From the NCBI GenBank assembly GCA_900316805.1, contig ONEJ01000103.1, positions 1 through 64,000 of the forward strand: 64,000 nucleotides of DNA, given 5' to 3'. The position numbers and the translations under genes are program-made. Position 1 is the first letter of the stretch. Each line of letters opens with the position of its first letter. The notes beneath the pieces were generated by a model, which was not told the DNA's origin, did not search any database, and saw only the letters and a list, made by a program, of their open reading frames with translations. Shown piece after piece: positions 34,371 through 42,367 of this stretch. The stretch is from an uncultured Lachnospiraceae bacterium. Its GTDB lineage: Bacteria > Bacillota > Clostridia > Lachnospirales > Lachnospiraceae.

Positions 34371-35272
34371 TTTGTAGCCAGTTTCTCCGAAAAAGTGCTT
34401 GCACTGCCCGTACACACTCCATAGTAAAATGCCTTCTCGTAGGATTTTTCTGTCAAATATCCATAGACAAATCCTGCCACCATGGAATCCCCCGCTCCCA
34501 CAGAATTTTTCACCTTACCTTCCGGTGCTTTGCCCTGATAGGTTGTTCCATCTTCTGCTACAAGCACCGCTCCTTCACCAGCCATGGAAACTAACACATT
34601 CCGCGCTCCCATCTCCTGAAGCTTTTTCCCGTAGAAAATAACGTCCTGCTTGTCCTTAATCGTCACGTCAAAAATCTCACCCAGCTCAAAATTATTCGGT
34701 TTGATCAAAAACGGATGATATTCCAGAACATTGACCAGTAAATCATTGGTTGCGTCTACGACGATCATAACTTCTCTTTTACTTAACCGGTCCATGATAT
34801 CCCGATAAATGGTTGCCGGCAGAACGGCTGGAATGCTTCCGGCAAGGATAAGAACATCCCCTTTCGTAAGCAGATCCAGCTGCTTATAAAATTCCTCCAG
34901 TTCTTCCTGTGAGATCATAGGGCCCTTGCCATTGATTTCCGTCTCTTCGAGGAGTTTTTTCTCGCCCTTTCCATTCTCTGACAGATTGCGGAGCTTGACA
35001 TTCACTCTGGATATCCCCTGCTGGATCCGAATAAACCTGCTTGCAATGCCAAAGCTTACAACATTCCGTTCAATTTCCTGTCCGGTAAATCCGGCAACAA
35101 ACCCAAGTGCTGTACTGTCAATTCCCAGATTATGTAACACGATTGATACATTGATCCCTTTTCCACCTGGGAAAATAACCTCTTCTGAGGTTCTGTTCAC
35201 TTTTCCTGTTTCAAAGTCATCCACCCCAACAATATAATCAAGGGATGGATTGAATGTTACCGTATAAATCAT
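34322..35272 (-). CDS. fruK: 1-phosphofructokinase
   Basis: Phosphorylates fructose 1-phosphate to the 1,6-bisphosphate. The 316-residue PfkB-family protein has SLDYIVGVDDFETGKVNRTS, the glycine-rich FPGGKGINVSIVLHNLG (about 33-49) and the catalytic VGAGDSMVAGF (about 252-262). The AAGGAG site overlaps the end of the upstream ptsI fossil. The C-terminus (YLMERN) runs into the fruA remnant, so the deletion that destroyed fruA may also have replaced its last residues. Its usual substrate comes from the fructose PTS, which is broken here. Confidence 0.9.
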   Translation of the reverse strand: MIYTVTFNPSLDYIVGVDDFETGKVNRTSEEVIFPGGKGINVSIVLHNLGIDSTALGFVAGFTGQEIERNVVSFGIASRFIRIQQGISRVNVKLRNLSENGKGEKKLLEETEINGKGPMISQEELEEFYKQLDLLTKGDVLILAGSIPAVLPATIYRDIMDRLSKREVMIVVDATNDLLVNVLEYHPFLIKPNNFELGEIFDVTIKDKQDVIFYGKKLQEMGARNVLVSMAGEGAVLVAEDGTTYQGKAPEGKVKNSVGAGDSMVAGFVYGYLTEKSYEKAFYYGVCTGSASTFSEKLATKQEVEDLLKIYLMERN

Positions 35273-35283
35273 TTCCTGTTCTC

Positions 35284-35490
35284 CTTTTTACAAGATTTCG
35301 CGGATCCGTTTGCGAATCGGCAGTACCATTGATGGTGATACAGAAAGTTCATCGATTCCCATTTCACAACGGCTGCCGGAGTCTCAATCATAATTCCCTG
35401 CTCAGGCAGATTCGAATCGCCCGATAGCCCATGGCAGGATTATCTTCTCTTCCAAGATACAGAAATTCACTTCGGAACAATCCATTACTT
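35284..35490 (-). pseudogene. ptsI: Fossil of PTS Enzyme I (ptsI)
   Basis: Three Enzyme I fragments in three different frames, in the right order. First EFLYLGREDNPAMGYRAIRI (the TEFL and NPxxGYRAIRIC blocks), then GIMIETPAAV (the active-site GIMIETPAA block), then MGIDELSVSPSMVLPIRKRI followed by REIL and stop (the C-terminus). Only about 65 residues remain of roughly 540. It lies upstream of fruK in the same orientation, so the original operon was probably ptsI-fruK-fruA or similar. Confidence 0.8.
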
Positions 35491-35533
35491 TTTAATTAAA
35501 ACTTCCCGCATGGATTTCGTTATCATATGATAA

Positions 35534-35800
35534 TCACCATTTCACAAGGAAATAAACAGCCACCTGGACAACCAGAATCGCCGGCATTCCCACCACAAAA
35601 TACCAGTGCTTTGTCTTGTGGCGGTACGCATACATCCCCACCCAGGTTCCAATACTCCCCCCCAGCAGACTTGCCAGAAAAAGTATTTTCTCCGGGATCC
35701 GCCAGGCATGCTTTATGGCTCTGCGTTTATCGATTCCCATCATTGCAAAGCCCACCAGATTTGCAATCAGCAGATATCCGATTAATATTTCTCTCCACAT
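35534..35800 (-). CDS. DUF1294 small membrane protein
   Basis: An 88-residue protein with three membrane helices. Family features are MMGIDKRRAIKHAWRIPE (the DK-A-RIPE pattern), LLGGSIGTWVGMYAYRHKTK and a final hydrophobic helix. Function is unknown. The start is ATG 35800, with GGAAGG upstream. It lies between two gene fossils but is itself complete. Confidence 0.82.
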   Translation of the reverse strand: MWREILIGYLLIANLVGFAMMGIDKRRAIKHAWRIPEKILFLASLLGGSIGTWVGMYAYRHKTKHWYFVVGMPAILVVQVAVYFLVKW

Positions 35801-35959
35801 TTCTAAATTTCTTCCTTCCCAACTCAATCATCCCATACAGCTTTCCTGTTTTCGAAGTCGTGCCCAATCATCATACGCTGCCCTCACACTTTTGAATTCA
35901 AGTCCTGAAAACGACAATAAAAAGCCACATCATGGCATTTCGCCCTGTGCTGTAACCAC

Positions 35960-36331
35960 TTACAGCGGATTATCGATCAGCATCTTAATCCGGTTATACT
36001 CATTCAGTGCCCGGCGCAGTGCCCCTGTATAATTGGAGCCTCTGCAGGCATCTCCGGCGGTGGACATCAGTACCCTGGTCCGGCTCAGATTATAAGCCCC
36101 ACTCTGCAGCGCGGTAATCATCTGTCCGATGTTAAGGATTGAGGGGTAACACATATCGTTATTCACATAACGAAGACCTACATCCACTACCCCCTCCTCA
36201 TTTTCAAGAATGACCGGGTGATAATTCTTAGAATAAAAGGCATACTGAAGTAGAGGGAAATGAGCATCCAGCATGGCGGGCACCAAAAGCGTATATCGTT
36301 CTTTGTTTTCCTTCTCATTGATCTTGTACAT
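35960..36331 (-). pseudogene. Fragment of a 2-hydroxyacyl-CoA dehydratase activase-type protein
   Basis: A 123-residue open frame matching an internal part of the large activase/DUF2229 proteins: YTLLVPAMLDAHFPLLQYAF, VGLRYVNNDMCYPSILNIGQ and MSTAGDACRGSNYTGALRRAL (there usually SQTGGGCRATNY-type). Full-length relatives exceed 1,000 residues. It begins just after the secDF terminator with no ribosome site, and ends abruptly in unrelated sequence. It is most likely a remnant. A rare split form cannot be excluded. Confidence 0.65.
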
Positions 36332-36344
36332 GCCAAGATTATAG

Positions 36345-36378
36345 CAAAAAAACAGGGCACTGCCAAGCAGCACCCTGT
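36345..36378 (-). terminator. Terminator of secDF
   Basis: On the minus strand ACAGGGTGCTGC and GCAGTGCCCTGT form a 12-base stem (two G-T wobbles), followed by seven T. It begins 31 bases after the secDF stop. Confidence 0.9.
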
Positions 36379-36408
36379 CTGTATTTCGATATAAGTGATT
36401 TATTCTAT

Positions 36409-38706
36409 TTATTTTTTCTTCTTTCCGGCATTCTTCTTCACCAGACGATTCTTACCGAGATGAAGCTTCATCACATACCACAGGTTTGCGGCAATAAAGA
36501 TGGAAGAATAAGTACCACTGATGAGACCAACCATGAGCGGTAACGCAAACTCACGGATAGAAGATACACCCAGAATGAATAACAGCAGCACCATGATGAT
36601 GGTGGTGATGGATGTATTGATAGATCTTGTCAGTGTCTGTGTCAGAGAACGGTTGGCAACCTCTGCTAAAGTCTCCGGTGTCTGTTTTCTCATGCTTGCC
36701 ATATTCTCGCGGATACGGTCGAAAATAACGATGGTATCGTTGATGGAATATCCAACGATGGTCAGCATACATGCAATAAAGGTATTGCCCACAGAAATAC
36801 GGGTCAGTGCGTATGCAGTCAGCATAACAAGCACATCATGAACTAACGCGACGATGGCACTTCCTGCAAACCTGATATCCTTGAAACGGAACCAGATGTA
36901 GAACAGCATGAAGATGCAGGCAACAATGACTGCAAGGATTGCGTTCTTTCTCATCTCACCACTAATCGTTGATCCGATACTCTGACTCTCGACTGAAGAC
37001 TCATCCACGCCAAACTTGTCCACAAGCATATTGCTGACAGACTCACGCTCCTCAAGAGACAATGTCTTTGTCTTAATGGTTACGTTATTGCTTCCGGATA
37101 CGGTACTTGCCTGGATCGCATTATCCCCAATAACAGACGCCACCTCAGGTACGATTTTCTCCTCAACCTCTTCAACAGTATAATCCTTGCCAAAGTCCGC
37201 TGTGATGGAAGTTCCACCCATGAATTCCAGACTGAAATTCAGTGCACGGTTTCCGGATGCACTGTAAGCGATCATTCCTACAAATCCTGCTGCAATCACA
37301 ACAAGTGAAACGATAAAATACACCCAGCGATGCTTGATAAAATCAATGGTCTTATGTTCTTTTGCACGGCCATACCACTTCTCACTCTTCAATCCTACAC
37401 CATACAGTGCCAGATTAAGAAATCTGGAAATTACCAGTGCAGTAAATACAGACACAAGGATGGAAATCATCAAGGTATAAGCAAATCCCTTAACAGTACC
37501 GGAGCCCAGCCACATCAGTACAAGAGCCGCAATAAAGGTGGTTACGTTACCATCAATGATGGCTGACATAGCCTTCTTATAACCGTCCTTGATAGAGATA
37601 AGTACAGATTTGCCACTGGCAACCTCCTCGCGCATACGGGAGATAATGATGACATTAGCATCCACCGCCATACCGATACCAAGGATAACACCCGCGATAC
37701 CCGGCAGTGTCAATGTAATCTCAAACAGGTAGATCAAAGATACTACCAGTGTTGTATAAATTGCAAGACCAAGAGATGCAACCACACCGGAAAGTCCGTA
37801 GCAGACGATCATAAACAGCATCACAAGAATCAGACCAATGACAGCTGCCTTCACGCTGGAAGAAAGAGCCTTTCCACCGAGCTGTGCACCAACAACGCTG
37901 GACTCCATCTCCTCAAGTTTTAAGTTGATGGCACCAACACGGATAAATGTGGCAAGCTGTTCTGCTTCCTCGTAATCTGCCTGTCCCTCAATCACACACT
38001 GTCCATCGGTAATTGCACTTTTTACCGATGGTACACTGATGAAATGATCATCATAATAAATACCAATAGATTCCTTGTTGGCATAAGCCTTTGTTGTTGC
38101 ATCGCCAAAAATTTCTGCTGCATCACTGTTAAATACCAGCTGCACAACCGGATCCTTGGATCCTGTGCTCTGATCCTGGTTATACGCTGCATTTGCAGAC
38201 TTCACTGCATTTCCATCAAAGAGAATAGAGCCATCCTGCTGCAAGGTATCAATATCCTTGTTCAGCTGATACTCTCCGTCTTCTCCAATGCTGTAGTTAT
38301 CCGTCCCATCGGATCCCTTCTGCGTAATAAAGTATAAAGATCCCGGGCTTCCCAGATCCTCCAGCACCTTATTGGCATCATAGACACCAGGGATTTCAAC
38401 AGTAATCCGGTCGTCTCCTACCGGATATACCGCATACTCGGTACTATAACTCTCGGCACGTTCTTCCAGCTTTGCCACAGTATCGTTGACATCTTCCTTG
38501 GAGGGGTTCTTGTCCACAATACGATAGGTAATGGACACACCACCGGAAAGATCAAGACCCAGCTTAATACCCTGGGACTTTTCCTTGTTGTCAGTCTTTG
38601 CCTGACTTGTGCTTGTCGTTGACACAATCGTGGTGGTGTAATATCCAAGACCAATCAGACAGGCCATGATCACCGCGATGATAACGACTCCCTTACTTTT
38701 TTTCAT
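36409..38706 (-). CDS. secDF: SecD/SecF fusion, preprotein translocase accessory subunit
   Basis: Proton-driven accessory to SecYEG that helps complete protein export. The 765-residue protein is a natural SecD-SecF fusion with 12 membrane helices. The SecD half has GLDLSGGVSITYRI (about residue 50), a large periplasmic-type P1 domain to about 290, and the D4 motif GIGMAVDANVIIISRMREE. The SecF half starts near 470, with EFMGGTSI and YSINDTIVIFDRIREN. The start is ATG 38706, with GGAAGGAAA upstream. It directly follows the SCIFF maturase. Confidence 0.95.
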   Translation of the reverse strand: MKKSKGVVIIAVIMACLIGLGYYTTTIVSTTSTSQAKTDNKEKSQGIKLGLDLSGGVSITYRIVDKNPSKEDVNDTVAKLEERAESYSTEYAVYPVGDDRITVEIPGVYDANKVLEDLGSPGSLYFITQKGSDGTDNYSIGEDGEYQLNKDIDTLQQDGSILFDGNAVKSANAAYNQDQSTGSKDPVVQLVFNSDAAEIFGDATTKAYANKESIGIYYDDHFISVPSVKSAITDGQCVIEGQADYEEAEQLATFIRVGAINLKLEEMESSVVGAQLGGKALSSSVKAAVIGLILVMLFMIVCYGLSGVVASLGLAIYTTLVVSLIYLFEITLTLPGIAGVILGIGMAVDANVIIISRMREEVASGKSVLISIKDGYKKAMSAIIDGNVTTFIAALVLMWLGSGTVKGFAYTLMISILVSVFTALVISRFLNLALYGVGLKSEKWYGRAKEHKTIDFIKHRWVYFIVSLVVIAAGFVGMIAYSASGNRALNFSLEFMGGTSITADFGKDYTVEEVEEKIVPEVASVIGDNAIQASTVSGSNNVTIKTKTLSLEERESVSNMLVDKFGVDESSVESQSIGSTISGEMRKNAILAVIVACIFMLFYIWFRFKDIRFAGSAIVALVHDVLVMLTAYALTRISVGNTFIACMLTIVGYSINDTIVIFDRIRENMASMRKQTPETLAEVANRSLTQTLTRSINTSITTIIMVLLLFILGVSSIREFALPLMVGLISGTYSSIFIAANLWYVMKLHLGKNRLVKKNAGKKKK

Positions 38707-38726
38707 CTTTGTTTCCTTCCTATTCT

Positions 38727-40082
38727 TTAATTTTCTGCTTCCGCAGCTTTTATCATAATCGCACACTCAATACGCTTCTTCTGGAGCTCACAGCCCAGAT
38801 CATAGGCATCTGTGATGCTTCCATGGAAATTGTAAGAGTTGGCGGCACATCCGCCACTACAGTAAAACCGTGCAAAACAGTTTCTGCATTTTTCTTTCGC
38901 ATAGACGTTGCAGCACTTGAATTCATCGCGAAGTTCTTCGTTCTTCACTCCATCCCACACATTTCCCATCAGGAAATCTTCATTTCCAACAAACTGGTGG
39001 CAGGGATAAAGGTCTCCCCATGGAGTTACTGCAAGATACTCCGTTCCGGAGCCACATCCGGACAAACGCTTATATACACAAGGGCCGCCCTCCAGATCAA
39101 TCATGAAATGAAAGAAATTAAAGGCCTTTCCCTCCTTCTTTCTGCGAACCATCTCCGCAGCCAGCTTATCATACTCTTCAAAGAGAACCGGCAGATCCTC
39201 CTCTGTCAGTGCATAGGCATCCGTTGGCTGAGCCACCACCGGCTCCACGGAGATCTGCTTAAATCCCAGATCTGCCAGATGCAAAACATCTTTGGAAAAA
39301 TCTGTATTAAAATGGGTAAAGGTTCCGCGGACATAATACTTGTCCTGATTGCGGCTCTCTGCAAACTTCTGGAACTTCGGAACGATCAGATCATAACTGC
39401 CGGTTCCATTTCGAAATGGACGCATTCTGTCATGAACTTCCTTGCGGCCATCTATACTCAGCACCACATTATCCATTTCCCGGTTGGCAAATTCCATAAT
39501 GTCGTCATTTAACAGCACACCGTTTGTCGTAAGAGTAAAACGGAAATGCTTGTCATGAAGCTTCTCCTGCTCACGGCCATAAGCCACCAGTTGCTTCACC
39601 ACGTCAAAATTAAGAAGCGGCTCTCCGCCGAAGAAATCCACCTCAAGATTTCTGCGGTTTCCGGAATTGGCAATGAGAAAATCCAATGCCTGCTTACCGG
39701 TTTCGTAGGACATCAACGCCCTTCTTCCATGATATTCGCCTTCCTCCGCAAAGCAATACTGACAGGCAAGGTTGCAGTCATGGGCAATATGCAGGCAAAG
39801 TGCCTTCACCACAGTGGGACGCTTTTTAAAGTCCGTGATATGGCTTTCATACACATCCTCTGTGAACAGTTCTCCGTTCTCCTTGAGCTGCTGTACCTCA
39901 TCAATTGCTTCCTCAACCTCTGTCTGGGGATAACGCTCCGAAAGTTCCCGGAGAATCTCATCCCTTGTATGCTCCTCATACATACCAATCACATCGTAGG
40001 TAACATCATCCACCACGTGAATAGCACCGGAGTTTACATCTAAGACAATATCATAGCCGTTGTTCTTAAACTCATGAACCAC
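38727..40082 (-). CDS. scfB: SCIFF maturase, radical SAM/SPASM enzyme
   Basis: Radical S-adenosylmethionine enzyme that makes thioether cross-links in the SCIFF peptide encoded just upstream. The 451-residue protein has an N-terminal peptide-binding region (RRE-like, residues 1-90), the CX3CX2C cluster motif CNLACQYC (Cys 103, 107, 110), a core with VDFFGGEPLLN, and a SPASM domain with many cysteines (about 345-430: GCGSGTEYLAVTPWGDLYPC, CCNVYAKEKCRNCFARFYC). The start is GTG 40082, with GAGG ten bases upstream. SCIFF-maturase pairs are almost universal in Clostridia. Confidence 0.94.
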   Translation of the reverse strand: MVHEFKNNGYDIVLDVNSGAIHVVDDVTYDVIGMYEEHTRDEILRELSERYPQTEVEEAIDEVQQLKENGELFTEDVYESHITDFKKRPTVVKALCLHIAHDCNLACQYCFAEEGEYHGRRALMSYETGKQALDFLIANSGNRRNLEVDFFGGEPLLNFDVVKQLVAYGREQEKLHDKHFRFTLTTNGVLLNDDIMEFANREMDNVVLSIDGRKEVHDRMRPFRNGTGSYDLIVPKFQKFAESRNQDKYYVRGTFTHFNTDFSKDVLHLADLGFKQISVEPVVAQPTDAYALTEEDLPVLFEEYDKLAAEMVRRKKEGKAFNFFHFMIDLEGGPCVYKRLSGCGSGTEYLAVTPWGDLYPCHQFVGNEDFLMGNVWDGVKNEELRDEFKCCNVYAKEKCRNCFARFYCSGGCAANSYNFHGSITDAYDLGCELQKKRIECAIMIKAAEAEN

Positions 40083-40114
40083 TACAATATTTCCTCTCTT
40101 TCTCTAACATGACA

Positions 40115-40141
40115 AAGACCGCGCGCAGGGCACGCGGTCTT
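40115..40141 (-). terminator. Hairpin between scfA and scfB (attenuator-like)
   Basis: AAGACCGCG and CGCGGTCTT form a 9-base perfect stem followed by TGT, so only a weak T-tract. It probably lowers read-through from the peptide gene into the maturase gene. Confidence 0.6.
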
Positions 40142-40150
40142 GTTCAATAT

Positions 40151-40174
40151 GTCAGTAATCTAAAGATTACTGAC
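40151..40174 (-). repeat. Hairpin spanning the scfA stop codon
   Basis: GTCAGTAATCT and AGATTACTGAC are perfect 11-base arms separated by two bases, overlapping the last two codons and stop of the SCIFF gene. In the mRNA it would form a tight stem at the end of the peptide ORF, just before the second hairpin. Confidence 0.65.
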
Positions 40175-40310
40175 AATTCTCACATTTCTGGTTACCAACG
40201 GTGCAGGATGTCTTGCATGCGGACTGGCAGGAAGTCTGGCACTCGCCGCATCCACCCTTCTTAATTGTGTTCTGTAACTTTCTTGTATTTAAGGTCTTTA
40301 CATGCTTCAT
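40167..40310 (-). CDS. scfA: SCIFF ranthipeptide precursor
   Basis: Precursor of the six-cysteines-in-forty-five-residues peptide, a ribosomal peptide with thioether cross-links added by ScfB. The 47 residues start MKHVKTLNTRKLQNTIKKGG (leader) and continue with a cysteine-rich core. Cysteines lie at 21, 24, 28, 32, 36 and 43, plus a seventh at 46 (CENCQ end). The start is ATG 40310, with AAGGAG eight bases upstream. The own promoter lies at 40360-40388. The peptide's role is unsettled; quorum-type roles have been proposed in Clostridia. Confidence 0.95.
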   Translation of the reverse strand: MKHVKTLNTRKLQNTIKKGGCGECQTSCQSACKTSCTVGNQKCENCQ

Positions 40311-40359
40311 GGTATTCTCTCCTTCGTCTGTTTTTGGGAAAATCCCGTCTATCTTTGCT

Positions 40360-40388
40360 ATTATAACACAGCCATGCAAATATGCAAA
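40360..40388 (-). promoter_or_regulatory. Sigma-A promoter of the SCIFF locus
   Basis: On the minus strand -35 TTTGCA (40383-40388) and -10 TATAAT (40360-40365) are 17 bases apart, upstream of a leader of about 45 bases. Confidence 0.75.
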
Positions 40389-40427
40389 CATTTTTTAAGA
40401 AAATCGTACTGATTTCCTACTTACTTG

Positions 40428-40509
40428 TTAGGGCAATGCTTCGCATGAAAAATTGCCCTAAACTGCGAACGGCAGACTTTCATACGGTATTTTCGGTACC
40501 GAAAATACC
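40428..40509. repeat. Two perfect palindromes upstream of the SCIFF promoter
   Basis: TTAGGGCAAT and ATTGCCCTAA (40428-40461) form a 10-base hairpin around a 14-base loop. A 24-base uninterrupted palindrome, GGTATTTTCGGT and its complement, lies at 40486-40509. Neither has a terminator T-run. They sit in the 138-base gap between scfA's promoter and the stop of the TIGR04086 gene. Confidence 0.6.
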
Positions 40510-40528
40510 TACCCGTGAACAGTAGCAC

Positions 40529-40996
40529 TTACTTACACCTTTTTTTCTCCTTCCGTCCACCATGGGTGCGAATTGTCCCCGCGATTCCACTTAGAATGCA
40601 CAAAAGCGGTGTCGTCCATTCCAGTGAATCATAAGAGTACGCCTCCCCCTTTACCAGCAGACTGCACAAACACAAAAGTCCGTAAAAAAAACATCCAAGA
40701 ACGGCACCCCAGAGAGGAAGAAACGAATGCTGTCCCAGGCACAACAGACGTCCCCCCAGCATGCAGGGAAAAATATAAAGACATATGAGTCCGACCCGGA
40801 TAAACTCTGCGGAATACCTCATCCGGAAGGAAACCCATGCCCACCAAAAAAGCAATCCTGCTGCCGCCAGTACCGCTGCCAGAAAAGCCCCCGAAAACAA
40901 AAAGCCGAAAGCCCCTTTTCCCGGGCCCCGGCTCTTTTGTTCTTTCTTTTCTTCTATCTGATTTTCCACCCAGACCCCCTTAAGGAACTCCTTCAT
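40529..40996 (-). CDS. TIGR04086-type small membrane protein
   Basis: A 155-residue membrane protein with four helices and a basic C-terminus (THGGRKEKKRCK), fitting the TIGR04086 family. I recall that family as lying near the SCIFF genes in Clostridia. Function is unknown. The start is uncertain: the ATG at 40996 has no clear ribosome site, and a GTG about nine codons in, preceded by AAGGGGG, is a good alternative that would drop only the first residues before KKEQKSRGPGKGAF. Confidence 0.65.
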   Translation of the reverse strand: MKEFLKGVWVENQIEEKKEQKSRGPGKGAFGFLFSGAFLAAVLAAAGLLFWWAWVSFRMRYSAEFIRVGLICLYIFPCMLGGRLLCLGQHSFLPLWGAVLGCFFYGLLCLCSLLVKGEAYSYDSLEWTTPLLCILSGIAGTIRTHGGRKEKKRCK

Positions 40997-41033
40997 TTAT
41001 AGAATACATATGCAGAAAATCAGAAAACCATTC

Positions 41034-42215
41034 CTATTTATCTACCGTTACATTGGCATTTTCTACCACATGGGAAATGGCTCTGTTGACACGATACAGC
41101 TGTCGGAGCGACTTCTTACCATTCTCTTTGCTGCCACAGCCGTAGTACTCGTATACCTCATCCTCCGTGGTCATCTGGCTGGCGCCGGAGCTGATGAGAT
41201 AATTCACAAACTGAGAAAAATCGTCCTCATCCACCTCAATCTTCTCAAGGTCCGCAATCCTTCCGAATAAGAACTCCACCTTGATTTGTTTCTCCAAAGT
41301 GCTCTTCCAGGATTTCTGCTGGTCCGCAAGAGTTGTTCCGTTGGCAATCAGATAATCCTCCAGAGACTGTGTCCCACTGCAGTACTGATCCACAAACTGC
41401 TGCTGATACTCAGAAAGTCTTGCATTCAGATAATCCTCCGGGACATCTGCCTGGCTGTTCTCCAGCATATAATCCTCCACGGCACTTACAGTATCCTGAT
41501 TCTTTGTATTCTCTGCCTGGCTTGTCAGCGCATCCTTCACAGATTCCAGCAGTTCCTCCTTAGTCTTTAAATCCTCCTCGGCAAAGGCCTCGGCAACCAT
41601 CTCATCCGTCAGTTTCTCCAGTGTCACCGGCTCGTAAATGCCCTTCACATTGAATTTGAAGGTGGTCAGTTCTCCCGCCAGATCCTCATTCTGGGGATAC
41701 TCCTCCGGAAAAGTCACATCGGAACTTACCTCGTCCCCTACCTTAGCTCCCTTAAGGCCATCGGTAAAGCCCTCAATAAAGCCTGTCTGGCTGGCCACAT
41801 CCATGTTGTTTGCAACATCCAGCATCACATCCTCTGCAGCACCGCCCTCGAAGGCTTCTCCCTTGTGATAACCGGTGTAATCCACCTTGACATAATCGCC
41901 GTCCTCTACGGTATCCCGGTCCTCGACCTCAATACCGGTGATTCCGTAATAGGGCAGCAGGTTTAACGCATATTCCTCCACCTGATCCTCTGTCACCTCA
42001 TAGTCTCCGGTAATAGTCACGTCAATCCCATCATAATCAGCAAGCTTTGTCACCTGCTTTTCCAGGTCAATATCCATCTGTGCGCTGGAGGGACCATTGT
42101 AGGTTTCTTCTGCCGCCTCAGTTCCCTGTGTATCTCCCGGCTGGCTCTTACCGCATCCGGCAAAGGCCAGGACTGTTGTCATACAAAGTAAAATTGCTAT
42201 TGTTCTTTTTTTCAT
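41034..42215 (-). CDS. Extracytoplasmic trigger-factor-like peptidyl-prolyl isomerase lipoprotein
   Basis: A lipoprotein of 393 residues. The signal peptide ends with lipobox LAFAGC, so the protein is anchored to the outer face of the membrane. It has an FKBP-type isomerase domain (about 95-200: DGDYVKVDYTGYHKGEAFEG, FIEGFTDGLKGAKVGDEV) followed by a trigger-factor C-terminal-like helical region (about 205-390). It probably helps exported proteins fold. It adds to secDF and the cytoplasmic trigger factor in this window. GGAAGG lies upstream of the ATG. Confidence 0.88.
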   Translation of the reverse strand: MKKRTIAILLCMTTVLAFAGCGKSQPGDTQGTEAAEETYNGPSSAQMDIDLEKQVTKLADYDGIDVTITGDYEVTEDQVEEYALNLLPYYGITGIEVEDRDTVEDGDYVKVDYTGYHKGEAFEGGAAEDVMLDVANNMDVASQTGFIEGFTDGLKGAKVGDEVSSDVTFPEEYPQNEDLAGELTTFKFNVKGIYEPVTLEKLTDEMVAEAFAEEDLKTKEELLESVKDALTSQAENTKNQDTVSAVEDYMLENSQADVPEDYLNARLSEYQQQFVDQYCSGTQSLEDYLIANGTTLADQQKSWKSTLEKQIKVEFLFGRIADLEKIEVDEDDFSQFVNYLISSGASQMTTEDEVYEYYGCGSKENGKKSLRQLYRVNRAISHVVENANVTVDK

Positions 42216-42308
42216 TTTCTTATTTCCTTCCCAGTCACTTCCTTTTGCGACTTAACGAATTAAACATACCATAGATCCCGAAAAAATACAAATGATATCA
42301 TATTCACG

Positions 42309-42337
42309 TTGATTTTTCAAATAAACTTTGTTACAAT
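42309..42337 (+). promoter_or_regulatory. Sigma-A promoter of the 42368 gene
   Basis: -35 TTGATT (42309-42314) and -10 TACAAT (42332-42337) are 17 bases apart, about 31 bases upstream of the start codon. Confidence 0.75.
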
Positions 42338-42367
42338 GTTTGTCAGTAAAAACAGGAGGAATCCACC

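Noticed and set aside
34107..34415. 102-residue open frame downstream of fruK as an intact gene
   Set aside because: It starts inside fruK, is made of EIIB/EIIC remnants, and ends out of frame with the EIIC sequence; treated as a pseudogene.
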